64,000 nt of DNA from Martelella mediterranea DSM 17316. Its GTDB lineage: Bacteria; Pseudomonadota; Alphaproteobacteria; Rhizobiales; Rhizobiaceae. The stretch lies in the NCBI RefSeq assembly GCF_002043005.1, contig NZ_CP020332.1:186001-250000 (forward strand), given 5' to 3'. Made by a program: the position numbers and the translations under genes. This document shows, in pieces, positions 44,567 through 52,798 of this stretch. Under the pieces are notes generated by a model. It ran no database searches. It saw only the letters and a list, made by a program, of their open reading frames with translations, and was not told the DNA's origin. The first letter of the stretch is position 1, and each line of letters begins with the position of its first letter.

Positions 44567-44601
44567 CTGTCTCTCTCCCGTTTCGGAATTCTTGTGTTAT
44601 T

Positions 44602-45531
44602 TCAGGTGCGCACCAGCGCCAGCACGATCACGCCTGCCATCGCCATCAGCGAAGCCAGCGCGAAGATCGGGCCGGGGCGATCCTCGGTGCGCAGGACCCA
44701 GGCGGCCAGCCAGGCCGCGAGGAACATCTCGATCGTGCCGATGATCGCCACGGCGGTGACGGTGGTGAAACTGAGCGCCACGAATTGCGCGGTCTGGCCC
44801 AGCGATACGAAGGCGGCCGCCACCAGCTGCCAGCCGGTCGGGCGGCGGAACAGTTCGCTCAGGTGGCGGCGATAGGCGGCGCTGAACAGGGCTGCGACGG
44901 CGAACCACACGAAGGCGGCTACCGCGCCAATGAAGGCGCCGATCAGCGGATCGGGCAGCCAGCGCATGGCGAACTTGCGCGCCACGTAGGATCCGCCATA
45001 GCTCGCCGCCGACATCAGCGCCAGGACACGGCCGGTGTTGCGCTCGCCGGCCGCTCGCCGGGCGTCCTCGTCATCGGCGACGATCTGGCCCCTGTTCGAC
45101 AACACCACCAGCGCCACGGCGGCGAAGACCAGCACGAAGGCCAGCGCGCTGGCGATGGTCAGGCTCTCGCCCAGGAACAGGATCGCCAGCACGGCGGCGA
45201 ACACCGGGATCAGCCGGCGGATGAGCCCGGTCTCGATGGCGCCGGCCAGCTCGATGGAGCGGAAGAAGAAGATCCGCCCCAGCACCGTGGCCAGCATGCC
45301 GGCGACGACGAAGATCGCCACGCCGATCCAGAAGCCTGTGTCAATCGGCGGCAGCGACGGCCCCATGATCAGCCACAACCCGCCCGAGAACAGCGCCGTC
45401 AACACGATCGACAGCAGCACGGCATTGCCCCGCCCGCCCTTTTCGCGCGCGTTCTTGGTCGCGGCGACCGAGCCGAAGGCATAGCAAAAGGCGGCGAGGA
45501 TGGCGAAGATCTCGCCGATAAAGGGGATCAT
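44602..45531 (-). CDS. EamA/DMT-superfamily transporter
   Basis: A 309-residue membrane protein with ten predicted helices in two EamA repeats (first half GEIFAILAAFCYAFGSVAAT, second half LALMSAASYGGSYVARKFAM). Members export or import metabolites such as amino acids, aromatic acids or nucleosides. It sits between the small unknown gene and the ThDP enzyme with short spacing, so it likely belongs to the catabolic operon; direction and substrate are unknown. Confidence 0.85.
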   Translation of the reverse strand: MIPFIGEIFAILAAFCYAFGSVAATKNAREKGGRGNAVLLSIVLTALFSGGLWLIMGPSLPPIDTGFWIGVAIFVVAGMLATVLGRIFFFRSIELAGAIETGLIRRLIPVFAAVLAILFLGESLTIASALAFVLVFAAVALVVLSNRGQIVADDEDARRAAGERNTGRVLALMSAASYGGSYVARKFAMRWLPDPLIGAFIGAVAAFVWFAVAALFSAAYRRHLSELFRRPTGWQLVAAAFVSLGQTAQFVALSFTTVTAVAIIGTIEMFLAAWLAAWVLRTEDRPGPIFALASLMAMAGVIVLALVRT

Positions 45532-45553
45532 GGGGACCTGTCGTGTTTCGTGC

Positions 45554-45997
45554 TCAGGCCGGGGCCTGCAATTCCTGCAGCAACCTGGCTGAGGACATCA
45601 CCTCGCGCAGCGGCAGGCTGTCCTGGATCGCGTCCAGCTCGACCGAATAGCTCAGCCCTTGCCCGTCCCAGAACCACCAATAGACAATCTCGCCCTGCTT
45701 GTCGCGGATCGGCATGCGGAAGGTGGGGAACTTGCGCTCGTCCTCGGGCAGCGCGGCGCTGCCCGCCTTTTCATGCGCCAGCCCCAGCCGGTCCAGCGCC
45801 TGTTCCAGCGGGATCATCGCCGTCAGGCGCGGAGCCTGCGCGACATGCGCCTCCAGATCGGAGGGGCGGCTGTCGCTCAGCCCCCGGAACAGGCGCACGA
45901 CGGGCGGGTAGCTTTCGTGCTCATGGGTCAGCTGGGCATAGGCGAGGCCCTGCTCCAGCCGGATCTCGACGATATCGCCGGGTTGGTAACGGCTCAT
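45554..45997 (-). CDS. Small conserved-looking protein of unknown function
   Basis: This 147-residue soluble protein starts with MSRYQPGDIVEIRLEQG behind a strong AAGGAGG. It has a beta-rich opening (SH3-like PGDIVEIRL), a middle segment rich in Leu and Ala, and an aromatic block EIVYWWFWDGQGLSYS. I do not recognise a catalytic motif or membrane segment. It is 13 nt after the decarboxylase-like gene and 22 nt before the DMT gene, so co-expression with the ring-oxidising enzymes is very likely. It might be an accessory or sensing protein. Confidence 0.7.
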   Translation of the reverse strand: MSRYQPGDIVEIRLEQGLAYAQLTHEHESYPPVVRLFRGLSDSRPSDLEAHVAQAPRLTAMIPLEQALDRLGLAHEKAGSAALPEDERKFPTFRMPIRDKQGEIVYWWFWDGQGLSYSVELDAIQDSLPLREVMSSARLLQELQAPA

Positions 45998-46010
45998 GGG
46001 GCCTCCTTGC

Positions 46011-47003
46011 TCACAGGCTGTAGGCTTCGAGGGTCGAGGGGTGGAACAGCTCGTCGACCTGCACCCGGCGCGGCGAGAGGCCCTGCGCGAAATGGTAGTC
46101 GAGGAATTTGTCGAGCACATGCGCATTGGCGCCGACGCCATAGCTCCAGGGATCGGGGCCCATCAGCGCGCGGGCACGGTTCAGCGTGTCCTCGACGAAG
46201 GGCATCGTCACCTTGGTGGCCGAGGTGTCGTTCAAGGCCTCTTCGGCCAGCTTCTTCGACTCCGAGAACGCCTTGAGCAGCGCTGCGGGCAGAAAGGGGT
46301 ATTCCTCGACCAAGGTCCGGCGCACGCCCAGAACGTGCATCACCGGGAAGATGCGGGTCTGGCGGAAATACTCCTCGGCCGCGCCGATGCTGTCGCGGAA
46401 CAGGCGGCCGACATGGGGATGGCCCTCGGCAAAGCAGCGCGGCCAGCGCGGGCCGATGAAGCCGTCGATCTCGCCCGCCGCCAGCATGCCGTTCAGCGTG
46501 GCACCCTCGGGCGCCTGCTCGATGGTGATGTCGTCGGGCAGCGTCAGCGCGATCTTTTCCGGGCGGCCCGGCGTGTCCATGCCGCCGCGCACCCAGGTCA
46601 CGTCCGAGGGTTTCACGCCGAAATGCTCTTCCAGGATGCCGCGCACCCAGACGTTGGCCGACAGCTGGTACTCGGCGATGCCGATGCGCTTGCCCTTCAG
46701 ATCCTCGGGCCGGTCGATGCCGCGGTCGGTGCGGATATAGACCGAGGTATGACGGAACGCGCGGCTCAGGAACACCGGGATCGCGACGTAATGCGGGTTC
46801 CCGCGCGCGACCGAGATCGAATAGGACGACAGCGACAGCTCCGAGATGTCGAAGGCCTCGTGCCGGAAGGCGCGGAAGAACATCTCTTCGGGCGACAGCA
46901 GCATCGGCACGGGATCGACGCCGTCGATCTTGACCCGGCCGTCGACGATGGCCCGCGTGCGGTCGTAATTCCCCATGGCGAGGGAGAGTTTCAGATCGGA
47001 CAC
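46011..47003 (-). CDS. pht5: 4,5-dihydroxyphthalate decarboxylase-like protein
   Basis: About 330 residues from GTG with a strong AGGAGG site (VSDLKLSLAMGNYDRT). The fold is that of periplasmic-binding-protein-like enzymes, without a signal peptide. GNYDRTRAIVDGRVKIDGVD, FDISELSLSSYSISVARG and FRHTSVYIRTDRGI are features of the Pht5 group, which removes a carboxylate from 4,5-dihydroxyphthalate to give protocatechuate. The operon order with Pht2-, Pht3- and Pht4-like genes supports this family assignment; the real substrate may differ. Confidence 0.82.
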   Translation of the reverse strand: MSDLKLSLAMGNYDRTRAIVDGRVKIDGVDPVPMLLSPEEMFFRAFRHEAFDISELSLSSYSISVARGNPHYVAIPVFLSRAFRHTSVYIRTDRGIDRPEDLKGKRIGIAEYQLSANVWVRGILEEHFGVKPSDVTWVRGGMDTPGRPEKIALTLPDDITIEQAPEGATLNGMLAAGEIDGFIGPRWPRCFAEGHPHVGRLFRDSIGAAEEYFRQTRIFPVMHVLGVRRTLVEEYPFLPAALLKAFSESKKLAEEALNDTSATKVTMPFVEDTLNRARALMGPDPWSYGVGANAHVLDKFLDYHFAQGLSPRRVQVDELFHPSTLEAYSL

Positions 47004-47014
47004 GTGTTCCTCCT

Positions 47015-48178
47015 TTACGTGATGCCGCATTGGCGCTGCAGATCCACCGGCTGGCCCGAGGCCGCCGATTCCAGGATCGCGTGACAGATTTCGAGGCTCG
47101 CGCGGCCCCAGGCGCCGGTCTGGGCGGGCGCGCGATCCTCGCGCACGGCGCCGACCAGCGCGTCGATGACAGGTCCGCGCGGGGCGGGGCCGAAGGGCAC
47201 CTCGACGAAGCGGCGCTCGATGTCGCCGAAGACATCCAGCCCGGCAGGCGTCAGCCGCAGGTCGGCGCGGTCGCACAGCGCGATCACCGGGCCGAAATGC
47301 TCGTTGTTTTCCGCCTCGATAAGCCCGGCCCCGCTGCCGTAGGTGCGGGTCTGCTTGAGCGCGGCTTCGGCCTCGGCGTCGAGCCCCTGCAAGGCGCGAC
47401 GCGCCTTGCCATAGGCGGCGGGGTCCTTGCGCTGGCCCAGCTCGCCCACATTATCCATCCAGACGTCGCTGTCGAAATGCGCGTAGCCGGAATAGGTCAG
47501 GCTGGCGAAGGATCCATTGGCAAAGGCGATGAGCGCGCTGAACGCGCCTTCCGTCGGGCGCGCGGGATCCCAGGCGCCGGTCATCGCGGTGACTCGGGTG
47601 GCAAGGCCACCGGCCAGCCGGCGCACCACGTCGATCTGGTGGATCGCCTGGCTGAACAGGATGCCGCCGCCCTCTTCGGTGCGCAGTTCCTCGGGGCGCC
47701 GGGGGCGGTAGAGGAAATCGGTGTAGTTGAACGCCTGGATCATCCGCAGGGATCCCACCTCACCGCTCTCGATCAGGCGCGCCGCGGCCTCGACTGGCGG
47801 GTCGAAGCTGTGGCTGGGGCCTACGATCAGATGCTTGCTCGAGGCCTCGGCGGCCGCGACCATGCGGTCGGCATCCGCCATCGAGATGGCGATCGGCTTG
47901 TCGACCAGCACATGCTTGCCGGCGGCCAGCGCGGTGCAGACGTGGTCGGCGTGCATCTGGTGCGGCGTGGCGATATAGACCGCCTCCACCTCAGGATCGG
48001 CGCAAAGCGGCACGATGTCGTCATAGGTCCGACCGCCGAACTCGGCCTCGAACGCCGCGCGGCTTTCGGCGCGGGGGGCGGCGGCGGCGACCAGTTTCAC
48101 GCGCGGATCGGCGGTGAAGGTCGGGATCATCAGCATGAAGCCGCGACCCAGCCCGACGACGCCTAGCCTGACGGGCAT
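47015..48178 (-). CDS. pht4: Gfo/Idh/MocA-family dehydrogenase (Pht4-like dihydrodiol dehydrogenase)
   Basis: A 387-residue oxidoreductase with an N-terminal Rossmann fold (RLGVVGLGRGFMLMIP; AVYIATPHQMHADHV) and the diagnostic VLVDKPIAI with the catalytic Lys. EEGGGILFSQAIHQIDVVRR holds the catalytic His region. In phthalate 4,5-pathways this family oxidises the cis-dihydrodiol to 4,5-dihydroxyphthalate. A TTG seven codons upstream overlapping the reductase gene is an alternative start. It lies between reductase and decarboxylase genes. Confidence 0.85.
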   Translation of the reverse strand: MPVRLGVVGLGRGFMLMIPTFTADPRVKLVAAAAPRAESRAAFEAEFGGRTYDDIVPLCADPEVEAVYIATPHQMHADHVCTALAAGKHVLVDKPIAISMADADRMVAAAEASSKHLIVGPSHSFDPPVEAAARLIESGEVGSLRMIQAFNYTDFLYRPRRPEELRTEEGGGILFSQAIHQIDVVRRLAGGLATRVTAMTGAWDPARPTEGAFSALIAFANGSFASLTYSGYAHFDSDVWMDNVGELGQRKDPAAYGKARRALQGLDAEAEAALKQTRTYGSGAGLIEAENNEHFGPVIALCDRADLRLTPAGLDVFGDIERRFVEVPFGPAPRGPVIDALVGAVREDRAPAQTGAWGRASLEICHAILESAASGQPVDLQRQCGIT

Positions 48179-48188
48179 TTGCGCGGGC

Positions 48189-49130
48189 TCAGAGGTCAAG
48201 GACCAGCCTCCCGCCCGAACAGGCGCGCGAGACGCAGATCATGATCTTGTCGGCCTTTTCCTCGTCCATCAGCACCATGTCGCGGTGATCGGCCTCGCCC
48301 TCCAGGAGTCGCGTCTTGCAGGTGCCGCAGGTGCCGCTCTCGCACGAGCTGACGGTCGGGAACCCGGCATCGCGCATAGCCTCGAGGATCGAACGGTCGG
48401 CGGGCACGGTCAGCGTGATGCCGGTCTTCTTCAGCTCGACCTCGAAGGCCTCGTCATCGGCGCGCACAACGTCGACGGGCTTGAAATCCTCGAAGTTGAC
48501 GCGGCCTTCCGGCCAATGGCCCGAGATCGCCTCGATCTCGTCCATCAGGGGCTTTGGCCCGCAGCAATAGACATTCAGCTTCTGCGGCTCGGCAAAATGG
48601 TCCCAGAAATCGTAGATCTTCTCGGGGTCGCCCTCGTCGTGATGGGCCAGGACACGGTCGCCGTAAGCGGTGGTCAGGTCTTCCAGGTAGGCCGCCTCTT
48701 CCGCGCTGCGGCTGAGGTAGATGATGTTGAAATCCTTGCCTTCGCGCTCAAGATGCGCGGCCATGGCCGAGATTGGCGTGACCCCGATGCCGCCCGCGAT
48801 AAGCAGGTAGCGCGGCGCGTCGGCCATGGGGAAGTCGTTTTCCGGCGCCTCGACGTTCAGCTCGAACCCCTCGACCGCCTCGTCATGCATCGAGGCCGAG
48901 CCGCCCCGGCTGGCCGGCTCGCGCTTCACGGCGATCTTGTAATGGTCCGGCGCGGTGCCGTCGTTGACCAGCGAATAGCGCCGCATTGCCCCCGAGGGCG
49001 TCTCGACCGTGACATGCGCGCCGGGCGTGAATCCGGGCAGCGCGCCCTCTTCCATCGGAACCAGCGTGAATTCGGTGATCTGCGGGGTCAGCGCGCGTCT
49101 TGCACCGACGCGCATCCTGATGAGCTCCAT
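48189..49130 (-). CDS. pht2: Phthalate-dioxygenase-reductase-type flavoprotein
   Basis: A 313-residue reductase of class IA. The flavin-binding part has MRRYSLVND, the NAD-binding part has YLLIAGGIGVTPISAM and YCCGPKPLMDEI, and a C-terminal plant-type 2Fe-2S domain carries SSCESGTCGTCKTRLLEG with the remaining Cys in CVSRACSG. It passes electrons from NADH to the Rieske oxygenase encoded on the other strand. It is the first gene of the long minus-strand operon and shares the divergent regulatory region with the oxygenase. Confidence 0.92.
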   Translation of the reverse strand: MELIRMRVGARRALTPQITEFTLVPMEEGALPGFTPGAHVTVETPSGAMRRYSLVNDGTAPDHYKIAVKREPASRGGSASMHDEAVEGFELNVEAPENDFPMADAPRYLLIAGGIGVTPISAMAAHLEREGKDFNIIYLSRSAEEAAYLEDLTTAYGDRVLAHHDEGDPEKIYDFWDHFAEPQKLNVYCCGPKPLMDEIEAISGHWPEGRVNFEDFKPVDVVRADDEAFEVELKKTGITLTVPADRSILEAMRDAGFPTVSSCESGTCGTCKTRLLEGEADHRDMVLMDEEKADKIMICVSRACSGGRLVLDL

Positions 49131-49167
49131 TCGCCCCTCCCAAAAAACGTGTATCTGCCCTTGCTCA

Positions 49168-49187
49168 TTTAGATAGCTAAGTATATG
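49168..49187. promoter_or_regulatory. Operator-like palindrome in the divergent oxygenase/reductase control region
   Basis: TTAGATAGCTAA with flanking AGTATATG lies between the divergent genes. The reverse strand reads CTTAGCTATCTAAA, matching similar elements in front of three other units in this block. Confidence 0.75.
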
Positions 49188-49242
49188 TTGTCAAGCATTC
49201 GAGATTGGCCTTCACGGGCCCGGGCCGCAGGAGGAGTACGAG

Positions 49243-50520
49243 ATGCTGACCCCCGAAGAGAACGAAGTCCTGACCCGCGTGACGGGTGACGCGCCGATGG
49301 CGAAACTGATGCGTCAGCACTGGACGCCGGTCTGCCTGATGGAAGAAGTGGCGGAGAACGACGGCAAGCCGCTGCGCGTCGAAGTGCTTGGCGAATCCTA
49401 CGTCGCGTTCCGTGATACCAAGGGCCGTCTCGGCATGCTCGACGAGCTCTGCCCGCACCGCAAAGCCTCGCTGGTCTACGGTCGCAACGAGGATTGCGGC
49501 CTGCGCTGCCTGTACCACGGATGGAAGATGGATGTGGACGGCAACGTCGTCGCCATGTCGTCCGAGCCCGAGGGCAGCCCGCTGATGGACAAGGTCAAGG
49601 CCCGTTCCTACCCGGTGCGCGAATGGGGCGGTTTCGTCTGGGCGTGGCTCGGCGACAAGACCGACATGCCGGAGTTCCAGCCCCCCGCCTTCGCCCCAAC
49701 CGAAGACACCCCGGTCGCCATCCTGAAGATCCGTGTCCCCGCCAACTGGGCGCAGATCCACGAAGGACAGATCGACAGCGCGCATTCCTCGTCGCTGCAT
49801 TCATCAACGATGAAACCGGCCCGCGTGGAAAGTGCCGCAGCCGATGACAAATCGTGGTACCGCCCGTCGACCGACAAATCGCCGCGCATGCAGACCGAGA
49901 CCACCAGCTACGGCTTCCACTACGCAGCGATCCGCAAGCCGATCAAGAACGCAGCAACGCATCATTACCTGCGCATCACCGAGTTCGTGGCGCCATACTA
50001 CTCGCTGATCCCGCCCAACAACGCCTACAAGGTCGCCAGCGTCATCGTGCCGATCAACGACGACGAGACTGCGTTCCACTTCCTCGCCTTCGGCGGCCCG
50101 AAAGTGCCCTCGACCGAGGAATGGCGCGCCTTCAACCACGCTGTTCCGGGCAAGGACCTGGATGAGAAGTGGCGCACGCTTCGGACGCTGGACAACGACT
50201 TCAAGCAGGACCGCGAGCTGATGAAGGAAGGCCACTTCACCGGCGTTCCGGGCATCCCGAACGAGGACATCATCATGTGGGTGTCGATGGGCAGCCGCGT
50301 GCAGCGCCATACCGACGTGCTGGGCGCCTCGGACCTCGCCATCGTCGAGTTCCGCCGACTGATGACCGACGCCGCGCAGAAGGTGGCCGAGGGCGGCCCG
50401 GCGATCGGCACCGCGAGCTTCGCGCTGCAGTCGCGCATCGCCTCGCACGAGGGGGTCTATCCCAAGGATGTCGACTGGCGCACGCTGGTCGCCCATGACC
50501 CGGCCGAAGCGGCCGAGTGA
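49243..50520 (+). CDS. pht3: Rieske non-heme-iron oxygenase, phthalate 4,5-dioxygenase-like
   Basis: A 425-residue alpha-subunit. The Rieske centre is in DELCPHRKASLVYGR (about residue 68-82) and LRCLYHGWKMD (about 87-97). The mononuclear iron site appears as HEGQIDSAHSSSLHSS with Asp and two His. Sequence and gene order match oxygenases of the Pht3/OphA2 type, which act alone with a Pht2-like reductase. AGGAGG precedes the ATG. It is divergent from the reductase and ends at a strong terminator. The exact aromatic substrate is unproven. Confidence 0.9.
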   Translation: MLTPEENEVLTRVTGDAPMAKLMRQHWTPVCLMEEVAENDGKPLRVEVLGESYVAFRDTKGRLGMLDELCPHRKASLVYGRNEDCGLRCLYHGWKMDVDGNVVAMSSEPEGSPLMDKVKARSYPVREWGGFVWAWLGDKTDMPEFQPPAFAPTEDTPVAILKIRVPANWAQIHEGQIDSAHSSSLHSSTMKPARVESAAADDKSWYRPSTDKSPRMQTETTSYGFHYAAIRKPIKNAATHHYLRITEFVAPYYSLIPPNNAYKVASVIVPINDDETAFHFLAFGGPKVPSTEEWRAFNHAVPGKDLDEKWRTLRTLDNDFKQDRELMKEGHFTGVPGIPNEDIIMWVSMGSRVQRHTDVLGASDLAIVEFRRLMTDAAQKVAEGGPAIGTASFALQSRIASHEGVYPKDVDWRTLVAHDPAEAAE

Positions 50521-50555
50521 CGCGCTGGCGCTTTCCTCCCAAGGCGCACGCAGGG

Positions 50556-50589
50556 AAGGCCCGCACGAGCAATCGTGCGGGCCTTTTTT
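50556..50589. terminator. Bidirectional terminator after the oxygenase gene
   Basis: AAGGCCCGCACGA / TCGTGCGGGCCTT form a 13-bp stem with a 4-nt loop, followed by TTTTTT. It lies between convergent oxygenase and IclR genes. Confidence 0.92.
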
Positions 50590-50620
50590 CATGGTCTTGT
50601 TCAGAGTTGCGCGCGCCTCT

Positions 50621-51412
50621 TCAGACGGTTTCGAGGCGCGCCGCCAGCTCCGCCGACGTCCGGCGCAGCAGCTCGGAGAGTTCATCCGCGCGGCGTGATA
50701 TGCGCTCCGTCGGCCCATGAATCCCGATGCCCAGCGGGCGTGCGTGCCCCGGCGGCACCGGGATCAGCGTCGACATCATAGACGCATCCCAATGCACCGT
50801 GCGGTGCGTCGGAATGTCCAGCAGGTCGCGCGCGTGCAGGATCGACACGTCGGTATCACGATTGGCGTCGAGCACCGCCTCGAAGGCCGCCTGGGGGTAG
50901 TCGCGCGGCGAGATCAGCCCCTCGGCCACGGTGCGGCGGTAGATCTGCAGCGCCACCGGCCGCGGCGCGCGCGCCAGCATCAGCCAGCCGGTGCCGTTCT
51001 GCACCATCAGCCGCCGGTCGCCCGCGCGGATATGGGTGTTGCGCCCCTCCTGCCGGTGCAGCGAGGTGACGTAATCGACATGCAGGTCGGCGGGCGCGGC
51101 CAGCACCACCGGCTCGCCCGCAGCCTCGCGCAGACGGCACAGGGCATCGAACAGCACGGTCTGCTCATAATCGTCGACCTGCATCCAGCCCGTCAACGTC
51201 TGCAGCCGGGGCCCGGGGAGATAGGCATGGGTCGCGGGATCGAGCGTCATGTAACCCATGTCCAGCATTGTACGCAAAAGCGCGGTCAGGCTGGAAACCG
51301 GATAGCCGAGCGCGGCGCCCAGTTCGTGCAGCCGGGCAGGCTGTCGGTGACTGGCGAAGAACTCGAGGATCTCGAACACCCGCGCGGCGGATTTCACCTT
51401 GTCTGCGGTCAT
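50621..51412 (-). CDS. IclR-family transcriptional regulator (second)
   Basis: A 263-residue regulator. The winged helix is SAARVFEILEFFASHRQ with LGAALGYPVSSLTALLRTM; the effector domain includes DYVTSLHRQEGRNTHIRAG and RTVHWDASMMSTLIP. It is convergent with the oxygenase gene and divergent from the 3-hydroxyacyl-CoA dehydrogenase-like gene. It may control that gene and, with MarR and the first IclR, the catabolic block. Confidence 0.86.
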   Translation of the reverse strand: MTADKVKSAARVFEILEFFASHRQPARLHELGAALGYPVSSLTALLRTMLDMGYMTLDPATHAYLPGPRLQTLTGWMQVDDYEQTVLFDALCRLREAAGEPVVLAAPADLHVDYVTSLHRQEGRNTHIRAGDRRLMVQNGTGWLMLARAPRPVALQIYRRTVAEGLISPRDYPQAAFEAVLDANRDTDVSILHARDLLDIPTHRTVHWDASMMSTLIPVPPGHARPLGIGIHGPTERISRRADELSELLRRTSAELAARLETV

Positions 51413-51750
51413 CTCTCCTGCCCTTCCGATTCACACGACTCGGCGACCCGTACCGGCCAGCTCCGTCCTGTCCCAATCTAGGCGAATCGGCGCGCTGCGG
51501 AAAGGGTTCGCGACGCGGCCCCGGCGGATGTCCCGCAGCCGGCGCACGGGACTACGGGCAGAATTCACATCCTCGAAATATCCGCCGTGCGGGGCGGTTG
51601 GCGTTGACCGGAGGCCCGATTTCGCAAGGCTGTCGGCAAGGGAGACGGCGGGATGCGCGCGCGATGGCGCAGCGGCACGGCCCTCCCCGTTCATCCCTTT
51701 CGGCAGGCGGCCGGCACGCCCCGACCGCCCCTGACACCAGACGAGGTTCC
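51413..51750. other. Divergent intergenic region between iclR-type and dehydrogenase genes
   Basis: About 340 GC-rich bases. TTGACC at about 51605 could serve as a -35 element for the plus strand, and GAGG precedes the dehydrogenase ATG. The TAGCTATCTA element found elsewhere is not present. No gene was recognised. Confidence 0.4.
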
Positions 51751-52737
51751 ATGCCCGACACCGCCCCCTCCATCCCCCGCCCGCCGTCGTCCGGCACGAT
51801 CTGCGTCGTCGGCGCGGGCTTCATGGGCTGCGTGATCGCCACGCTCTATGCCCACCACGGCCATGATGTCGCGCTGTGCGACATGAATACCGAGTTGCTG
51901 GCCAGCTTTGCCGAGCGCGCGCGCCCGATCGCCGCGACCTTCGCAGACGACCCGGCCGCCGTCGACGCGATGCTGGCGCGTGTGCGCACCGAGCCCTCGC
52001 TGGCCGAGGCCGTGAAGGGCGCATTCATGGTGCACGAGGCGGTGCAGGAGAAGCTCGAGACCAAGCAGGCGCTGTTCGCCGAATTGGACGCGTTCTGCCC
52101 GCCCGAGGTGGTGCTGGCCACCAACACCTCGTCGCTGTTGCTGTCGGACATCGGCGCCAAGGTGAACGGCAAGCAACGGATCCTGGGCCTGCACTATATC
52201 ACGCCCGGGCACATCATCCGCTCGATCGAGGTGATCCACGCCGATTTCACCCCGGCGTCGCTGGTGGAATGGGGCCGGGCCTTCGTCGAATCCATCGATC
52301 ACGTGGGCGTCGCCTGCGGGGAGCGGCCGGGCTTCCTGATCAACAAGATCCAGTTCGCCATGCTGACCGAGATCTATCGCCTGATGGACGAAGGCATCGC
52401 CAGCCGCGACGATATCGACGCGGCCGTGCGGCTGAGCATCGGGCCGCGCCTCGCGCTGTGGGGGCCGCTGCTGACCGAGGATCTGATCGTGTCGAAGGCG
52501 ACGGCGCTGGCCGTCACGGATTCGCTGTACCACCAGACCGGGGACGAGAACTACAAGGGCCGCAAGGCGCTGCGCGACCTGGTCGAGGCCGGGCACATGG
52601 GCGCGATCACCGGACGCGGCTGGTACGAGTACGACGCGCCCTATGCCGAGATCGTCTTGGAGCGCGACCGCCAGCTGACAGACCTCCTGGAGTGGCTGCG
52701 GGAGCGCGACCCGGTGGGCCGGCTGGCGCCCCGCTGA
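51751..52737 (+). CDS. 3-hydroxyacyl-CoA dehydrogenase-like NAD enzyme
   Basis: A 328-residue protein with an N-terminal Rossmann fold (ICVVGAGFMGCVIATLYAHH), NTSSLLLSDI, the catalytic His region RILGLHYITPGHIIRSIEVI, and a C-terminal 3HCDH domain (ERPGFLINKIQFAMLTE; GRGWYEYD). The group also contains carnitine and L-gulonate dehydrogenases, so the substrate need not be a CoA ester. It is monocistronic on the plus strand and ends at a terminator. A role in oxidising a hydroxylated side chain is possible. Confidence 0.85.
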   Translation: MPDTAPSIPRPPSSGTICVVGAGFMGCVIATLYAHHGHDVALCDMNTELLASFAERARPIAATFADDPAAVDAMLARVRTEPSLAEAVKGAFMVHEAVQEKLETKQALFAELDAFCPPEVVLATNTSSLLLSDIGAKVNGKQRILGLHYITPGHIIRSIEVIHADFTPASLVEWGRAFVESIDHVGVACGERPGFLINKIQFAMLTEIYRLMDEGIASRDDIDAAVRLSIGPRLALWGPLLTEDLIVSKATALAVTDSLYHQTGDENYKGRKALRDLVEAGHMGAITGRGWYEYDAPYAEIVLERDRQLTDLLEWLRERDPVGRLAPR

Positions 52738-52745
52738 GACACGAA

Positions 52746-52778
52746 AAAGGGGGCGGATGATCCGCCCCCTTTCCTTTT
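52746..52778. terminator. Bidirectional terminator between dehydrogenase genes
   Basis: AAAGGGGGCGGA / TCCGCCCCCTTT form a 12-bp stem with a 3-nt loop, followed by CCTTTT. The two genes converge here. Confidence 0.88.
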
Positions 52779-52798
52779 GCCACAGTCCGGATAAAGGC

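Noticed and set aside
43031..46023. Long plus-strand frames (614 and 494 codons) opposite the ThDP enzyme and DMT transporter
   Set aside because: His/Arg/Gln-rich translations without motifs, shadowing conserved minus-strand genes.
46011..47276. Longer start for the decarboxylase-like gene (421 codons)
   Set aside because: The additional N-terminal codons are Arg-rich and lie inside the dehydrogenase gene; a GTG with AGGAGG fits the family start.
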